A stretch of DNA of 31,116 bases. It comes from a virus. Positions 27,421-31,116 of this stretch are shown here, in pieces. Numbering within the stretch: position 1 is the first letter of the stretch; the number at the start of each line of letters is the position of its first letter. The stretch lies in the IMG/VR virus record IMGVR_UViG_3300049810_000177, positions 1-31,116 of that record; one strand, written 5' to 3'. The notes under the pieces are model-generated. The model had not been told where the DNA came from, searched no databases, and saw only the letters and a list, made by a program, of their open reading frames with translations. Both the position numbers and the translations under genes were made by a program.

Positions 27421-28020
27421 ATGTCTAAAATATTCCAGAACTTAGAGTTGCAGGCGTTCCGTGCGGGTATTACACCCCGTACCAAGGAATCCCGCAGATG
27501 GTTTCAAAACAAAATCAAAAACATTCGCAGTGTTAAACGTGAAGAGTTGATGGATGAGGATCCACTCAAGAAGACTGGGCAAGAGGTCGTGGGCAACATG
27601 TATATGTTCTTCTACGATCCTAAGTTTAAGAACGACCGAAAGAAACTGCCGTATTACGATGCGTTTCCATTAGTAGTTGTGGTAGGCCCTGCAAAAGATG
27701 GGTTCTATGGATTAAACCTACACTACCTACCTCCAATACTACGTGCAAAGATGTTGGACGCGTTGATGGACATCACTAATAATACCAAGTTTGACAAGTC
27801 GACCCGCTTCAAGATGTCGTATCAACTCTTGACCAGAACCGCAAAACTTAAGCACTTCAGACCGTGTTTTAAACACTATTTGAACAAACACGTTGACGGT
27901 AGATTCGCGATGGTTCCCGCCCCTGAGTGGGAGATCGCGACATTTCTACCGACGGCAGATTTCCGATACGCGAGTAACCAAAAGGTGTACTCCGACTCGA
28001 AAAGTATGATAGGCGACTAA
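27421..28020 (+). CDS. Putative DNA end protector gp2-like protein
   Basis: A 199-residue basic protein with GITPRTKESRRWFQNKIKNI at the start and a strongly patterned core: YYDAFPLVVVVGPA, GFYGLNLHYLPPILRAKMLD, FKMSYQLLTRTAKL, then PAPEWEIATFLPT. From memory this family sits beside gp4 in marine T4-like phages and is annotated there as the gp2-type DNA end protector, which shields packaged DNA ends from RecBCD. Position right after gp4 fits, since genes 2 and 4 are neighbours in T4. I cannot check alignment to T4 gp2, so the name is tentative; another head or tail completion role is possible. It has its own late promoter and a good AAGGG ribosome site four bases before the ATG. Confidence 0.6.
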   Translation: MSKIFQNLELQAFRAGITPRTKESRRWFQNKIKNIRSVKREELMDEDPLKKTGQEVVGNMYMFFYDPKFKNDRKKLPYYDAFPLVVVVGPAKDGFYGLNLHYLPPILRAKMLDALMDITNNTKFDKSTRFKMSYQLLTRTAKLKHFRPCFKHYLNKHVDGRFAMVPAPEWEIATFLPTADFRYASNQKVYSDSKSMIGD

Positions 28021-28023
28021 CGT

Positions 28024-28668
28024 ATGGCAGGTATAGAAGAACTAAAATCAAAGGTGAGTCTCAAGAATGGTTTGGCATTCTCTCATCACTTCGCGGTAGA
28101 GTTGCCCCCATTTGCGGGTATGAGAGGAGACACTATGAACATCCTATGTAAGGATGTGGACATGCCTGGTAAACAGATATTGACCTTAGATAGGTCCATT
28201 GGGGTACACACTGAGAAGGTTGTAAACGGTTTCGCGATGTCTGACCTTAACATGACGTTCTACATGACCAATGACTATGGTCCAAGGAAGTACTTTGATG
28301 AGTGGATGTCCCAGATGGTCAACGAAGAAAACGGGAACATACAATGGAAAAAAGGAAAGGACGGTAGCGGTGGTTTTGCGAAAGACATCACAATTCATCA
28401 ACTGTCAAAACCACAGGCTCGTTTCGGGTTTGATCTGGGTATACTAGACATCAACTTTGATCTATTGGGCAGCTCTATATACAGCGTGACCTTAGAAGAT
28501 GCGTTTCCCATAACGCAAAACGCGATCAGTCTGACCAGTCAAGGGGGGATCGTAGAACTTCAAGTGAACTTTGCATACACCAAATGGGTGGTGAAGAAAG
28601 ACGCGAGAAGTAAACTTGCAGACCTGATTGATTCCAAGATAGGTATCAATCTAGGCGGAATTATTTAA
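28024..28668 (+). CDS. Tail-tube family protein (gp19/gp54-like)
   Basis: A 214-residue protein with the tube-protein pattern: a beta N-terminus, CKDVDMPGKQILTLDRSIG, FAMSDLNMTFYMTNDYGPRK followed by YFDEWM, and a C-terminal SLTSQGGIVELQVNFAYTKW. This is the arrangement of T4 gp19-fold proteins, where a strand ending Y-x-x-W closes the domain. It lies next to gp26 and the tape measure rather than gp18, so it could be the gp54 tube initiator at the baseplate junction, or a second gp19-like ring. Exact assignment is open. It begins three bases after the gp2-like stop and ends 16 bases before gp26. Confidence 0.75.
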   Translation: MAGIEELKSKVSLKNGLAFSHHFAVELPPFAGMRGDTMNILCKDVDMPGKQILTLDRSIGVHTEKVVNGFAMSDLNMTFYMTNDYGPRKYFDEWMSQMVNEENGNIQWKKGKDGSGGFAKDITIHQLSKPQARFGFDLGILDINFDLLGSSIYSVTLEDAFPITQNAISLTSQGGIVELQVNFAYTKWVVKKDARSKLADLIDSKIGINLGGII

Positions 28669-28684
28669 ATTATTAGGATACATT

Positions 28685-29392
28685 ATGGCATTACCAAAAC
28701 TGAATGTGTCACCTAGTTATGTGGTGACAGTTCCTTCGTCTGGACAAAAGACAACCTTTCGTCCTTTCTTAGTAAAGGAGCAGAAAGCATTAATGATTGC
28801 ATATGAAACACAAGAAAGATCCGACATAGTTCGAGCGATCATTAGAACCATACACTCATGTGTTGAAGAACCAATATCGGGGAGACTCACTACCTTTGAT
28901 GTGGATTACCTTTTCACCAAGATTAGATCCAAGTCAGTCGGAGAGCAAGCGGACCTCATCATACAGTGCGAAGAATGTGACTCTGAAAATGAGGTACAGG
29001 TAGACTTGGACTCGATACAAATAGACGGTGAAATCAAAGACGGAGTGCTACAGATAACCGACGATGTTTCGTTGTTGATGAAATACCCGACGTATGAAGA
29101 GTTTATGAACAACACAAAGCTTCTAGACAGCGAAACACAAACAGAAGGGTTGTTGGAATTGATAATGGCATGTATGGGATCGGTTCTGACCGAAGAAGAA
29201 AAGGTAGACCTCTCAGACGAATCGAGAGAATCGGTGTTAGAGTTTATAGACTCAATGACAACCGAACAGTTTGAAAAGCTTGCGGACTTTGTAAATTCAG
29301 CCCCCGCAATCAAACAGGACTTGGAGTTTAAGTGCAAGTCTTGTGGTCACGATAATGTTCGTGAATTGAAAGGTATTGATGATTTTTTTTAG
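28685..29392 (+). CDS. gp26: gp26-family baseplate/tail assembly chaperone
   Basis: A 235-residue protein of the T4_baseplate (gp26) family. The N-terminus TTFRPFLVKEQKALMIA is the family hallmark, and MKYPTYEEFM follows in the middle. Two Cys pairs, C95-x-x-C98 and C217-x-x-C220, should form one zinc ribbon. An AGGA ribosome site lies six bases before the ATG. The last codons are GAT GAT TTT TTT TAG, which contain a T TTT TTT slippery heptamer (29383-29389). A -1 slip would add 60 residues (LVNLSHDNLMNYYQ onward) and give a 295-residue fusion. It lies directly before the tape-measure-like gene, the place of frameshifted tail assembly chaperones in many other phages. Confidence 0.85.
   Translation: MALPKLNVSPSYVVTVPSSGQKTTFRPFLVKEQKALMIAYETQERSDIVRAIIRTIHSCVEEPISGRLTTFDVDYLFTKIRSKSVGEQADLIIQCEECDSENEVQVDLDSIQIDGEIKDGVLQITDDVSLLMKYPTYEEFMNNTKLLDSETQTEGLLELIMACMGSVLTEEEKVDLSDESRESVLEFIDSMTTEQFEKLADFVNSAPAIKQDLEFKCKSCGHDNVRELKGIDDFF
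29383..29389 (+). other. Candidate -1 programmed frameshift site
   Basis: The heptamer T TTT TTT is in the gp26 frame and directly followed by its TAG. An SD-like AAAGG (29369-29373) lies 9 bases upstream, as in the dnaX frameshift signal. A 7-bp hairpin lies downstream. The -1 frame is open for 60 codons and encodes a conserved-looking domain. Confidence 0.7.
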
Positions 29393-29410
29393 TAAACCTC
29401 TCTCACGATA

Positions 29411-29432
29411 ACTTGATGAACTACTATCAAGT
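29411..29432 (+). other. RNA hairpin overlapping the gp51-like ATG
   Basis: ACTTGAT (29411-29417) pairs with ATCAAGT (29426-29432) around an 8-base loop. It starts 21 bases after the slippery site, farther than usual for a frameshift stimulator. It also includes the ATG at 29416 and could hide it. The stem is weak (two G-C pairs). Confidence 0.4.
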
Positions 29433-29571
29433 CAACTTTCAACTGCTCAACAACTTCAATTACTCACTGGACGAAGTTGAACATATGATACCTTGGGAGA
29501 GGGAGATTTACCTCCAAATGTTGATAGACGACATTGAGGAAAAAACGGAACGTGCGAAACAACAAGGATAA
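29416..29571 (+). CDS. gp51-like short reading frame, likely frameshift extension of gp26
   Basis: The frame encodes MNYYQVNFQLLNNFNYSL, then EVEHMIPWEREIYLQML and a charged helix (51 residues from the ATG). The YYQ-x-NF ... YSL-x-E-x-E-x-M-x-PWER-x-IY pattern is, from memory, a small conserved tail-assembly protein that follows gp26 in marine T4-like phages (gp51-like). No ribosome site precedes the ATG, and the reading frame is open back to 29383, so conserved-looking residues (LVNLSHDNL) lie before the ATG. The likeliest expression route is a -1 frameshift from gp26. Independent initiation at the ATG cannot be excluded. The stop is three bases before the next ATG. Confidence 0.75.
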   Translation: MNYYQVNFQLLNNFNYSLDEVEHMIPWEREIYLQMLIDDIEEKTERAKQQG

Positions 29572-29574
29572 AAA

Positions 29575-31116
29575 ATGGCCGAACAAACGACGTTAGATGA
29601 TGTCATTACTGCTCTAAAAGAACAGAATGATGAAAAAAAGACTGAAGATATCCTTAACAGGATGGCTGACCAGAGCGCGTCGTTAGCGGAACAACTTGCG
29701 GCGTCTGAAAAAGCCAATCAAGAGAGATTTGAAGAGTCCGAAAAACAAAAACGTAAAAGCGAAGAAGAAGCGAGAAAGGCGCGTGTTGAGGCAGCCGCTG
29801 ACGCATTGAATGCAGAAAACGAATCCAAGTTAACCGGAAAGGACAAGGACCCTAAGAGCAAGAGCCGACTTGGTGGTCTAATGGACAACACCAAAAATAG
29901 AATCGCTGGTGCGGGTGGTGGTTCTATTGGTTTAGGTCTAGGACGTTATGCTATTGGTGCTGGTTTGGGTATCGCAGGCGTCGGTGCTTTTCTTAGTGGT
30001 GAGAATGCACAAAAGGCGGGAGAGGCCGTCAATAATTTTATTACAGGGGTAAAGGGTCTCGTAGATAAAGCCGGTATTGAGGTTCCGAAACTCACAGACA
30101 TGTATACGAAGGGTAACGAAATCCTTGGCAAAACTCTGGACGGAATTATTGCAATTCAAGAAGGTGATTTCGAATCATTCAAAGAATCGGTACCCGCCCT
30201 GGCCACATCAACTGCAATCTTGACCGGCACCTATAGAAAAATGATGGGTAGTCTCGATAAGGGCGTAAGGGGTGCGGGTTCCGTCCTCGGCAATGCCGTT
30301 AAGAGCGTTGGGACTGGATTGTCCAATGCAAAGAATTTTGTTACGGGAAGAACACCGCCAGTTCTTGATGGTAATGAAAGAATGCAGAGAAACGCTCGCA
30401 CGACGAAGTCGTTGACCGGAGCCCAAAAAGAAGCACTAAAGGCAAAGGGGTTTAAGATTGACAAAGCCGGCAACTTGATGGAAGGTGGTAAACGAATAAA
30501 AGCAGACGCGGCAGACAAAGCATTAAAGGGAGTCGGCGCTTCTACATCAACTTCTAAGAGTAAAATAGTAGATGCCGCGCAGAAAAGAGTATCTCAAATG
30601 GCCGGCAGTGATAATAAAGCTGTTGCGAAGGCAGGAAAACTCGCACAATTCATCGGACCAAAAGGCGCAAAGATCCTTGGGGGTATGGCAAAACTTGGTA
30701 AAAGAATTCCCATTCTAGGTCAATTACTGGGAGTCGGAACTCTTGGAATGATCGCAGTAAACGAAGACTTAACTCGTGCACAGAAGACTAAAGAGATGGC
30801 TAAAGTCTTTGGTGGTCTTGGTGGGGCCACTTTAGGAGCGATTGCGGGAAGTGCCATGGGTACCGCATTAATACCAATACCAGGCCTAGGTACTGCAATC
30901 GGTGGTATTGGTGGTGGTATATTTGGATCAATGTTTGGTGAGGAAATCGCAGAAGCGCTCGCAGGAGCTATCATGGGAGATGCACCAACGCCATCGTCTG
31001 AAATGACAAAACTCGTGGCTGATACTGGTGGCACGATAAAGGCATCCGGAAGTTCTCCGAGCCTGCCGGCGTCTGGGGGTTCCCCGAGCTCATCTTCAAT
31101 AGGTAAAGGTGCACGT
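29575..31116 (+). CDS. Tape-measure-like tail protein, C-terminus cut by window edge
   Basis: The frame starts with ATG at 29575 (MAEQTTLDDVITALKEQND), with AAGGA at 29564-29568 as ribosome site, and is open to the window end (514 codons, no stop). Residues 1-95 form a charged coiled coil. Then come Gly-rich segments with membrane-like character: GAGGGSIGLGLGRYAIGAGL (about 112-131), and a long Gly-zipper region near 420-465 with FGGLGGATLGAIAGSAMG and GLGTAIGGIGGGIFGSMFGE. A Ser/Pro/Gly-rich stretch closes the visible part. Position right after the gp26/gp51-like chaperone pair, the coiled coil and the Gly-zipper parts all fit a tape measure (gp29-type), which sets tail length and can insert into the host membrane. 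Family identity is not certain from sequence alone. Confidence 0.68.
   Translation, partial: MAEQTTLDDVITALKEQNDEKKTEDILNRMADQSASLAEQLAASEKANQERFEESEKQKRKSEEEARKARVEAAADALNAENESKLTGKDKDPKSKSRLGGLMDNTKNRIAGAGGGSIGLGLGRYAIGAGLGIAGVGAFLSGENAQKAGEAVNNFITGVKGLVDKAGIEVPKLTDMYTKGNEILGKTLDGIIAIQEGDFESFKESVPALATSTAILTGTYRKMMGSLDKGVRGAGSVLGNAVKSVGTGLSNAKNFVTGRTPPVLDGNERMQRNARTTKSLTGAQKEALKAKGFKIDKAGNLMEGGKRIKADAADKALKGVGASTSTSKSKIVDAAQKRVSQMAGSDNKAVAKAGKLAQFIGPKGAKILGGMAKLGKRIPILGQLLGVGTLGMIAVNEDLTRAQKTKEMAKVFGGLGGATLGAIAGSAMGTALIPIPGLGTAIGGIGGGIFGSMFGEEIAEALAGAIMGDAPTPSSEMTKLVADTGGTIKASGSSPSLPASGGSPSSSSIGKGAR

Noticed and set aside
29347-29390. Hairpin TCACGA/TCGTGA followed by T8, as a possible terminator after gp26
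   Set aside because: The stem ends 18 bases before the T run, so it is not an intrinsic terminator; the T run is better explained as a slippery site.
29508-31034. Minus-strand open frames opposite the tape-measure-like gene
   Set aside because: They are antisense to a long, well-started coding frame and show only its reversed low-complexity composition.

Overview
The window is a stretch of a contractile-tailed (T4-like) phage genome carrying tail and baseplate genes. The gene set fits the marine T4-like group (cyanophage/pelagiphage-type relatives) better than the enteric T4 group. Reasons are a DUF4815-type giant structural protein, a gp5-like spike without a lysozyme domain, tightly packed tail genes, and exact T4-type late promoters (TATAAATA). 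The sequence does not identify the host. No tRNA, IS element, CRISPR array or cellular housekeeping gene is seen, and no stretch over 300 bases lacks a gene.

A 49-bp divergent control region (26251-26299) splits the window. Leftward on the minus strand, in transcription order: gp48-like tube cap, gp53 wedge, gp27-like hub, gp5-like spike, a coiled-coil structural protein, gp25, gp6, a protein at the gp7 position with (Glu-Pro)n stalks, a 1369-residue collagen-like fibre, a KpsS/KpsC-like glycosyltransferase, gp8, a 1637-residue DUF4815 protein, a small conserved protein, a 1322-residue repeat-built tail fibre, and two small beta-rich proteins, the last cut by the window edge. Most junctions are TAATG, ATGA or TGATG overlaps, so translation is probably coupled. 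Exact late promoters precede gp48, gp25 and gp8, a near-match precedes the collagen gene, and a strong intrinsic terminator follows it.

Rightward on the plus strand: a SAM methyltransferase, gp4 head-completion nuclease, a gp2-like DNA-end protein, a gp19/gp54-like tube protein, gp26, a 51-codon gp51-like reading frame, and the start of a tape-measure-like gene cut by the window edge.

The wedge (gp53, gp25, gp6, gp8, gp7 position), hub and spike (gp27, gp5), tube junction (gp48, gp19/54) and tape measure with its chaperones would build one baseplate-tail. The collagen-like fibre, the DUF4815 protein and the large fibre would be its peripheral decorations. The strongest unexpected signals are: (1) a canonical -1 slippery heptamer at the end of gp26 that would fuse it to the gp51-like frame just before the tape measure; (2) a very long collagen domain rich in Gly-Pro-Thr next to a glycosyltransferase gene; (3) a baseplate protein with two rigid Glu-Pro stalks carrying duplicated domains; (4) two interlocked exact late promoters about 2 bp apart at their predicted start points.
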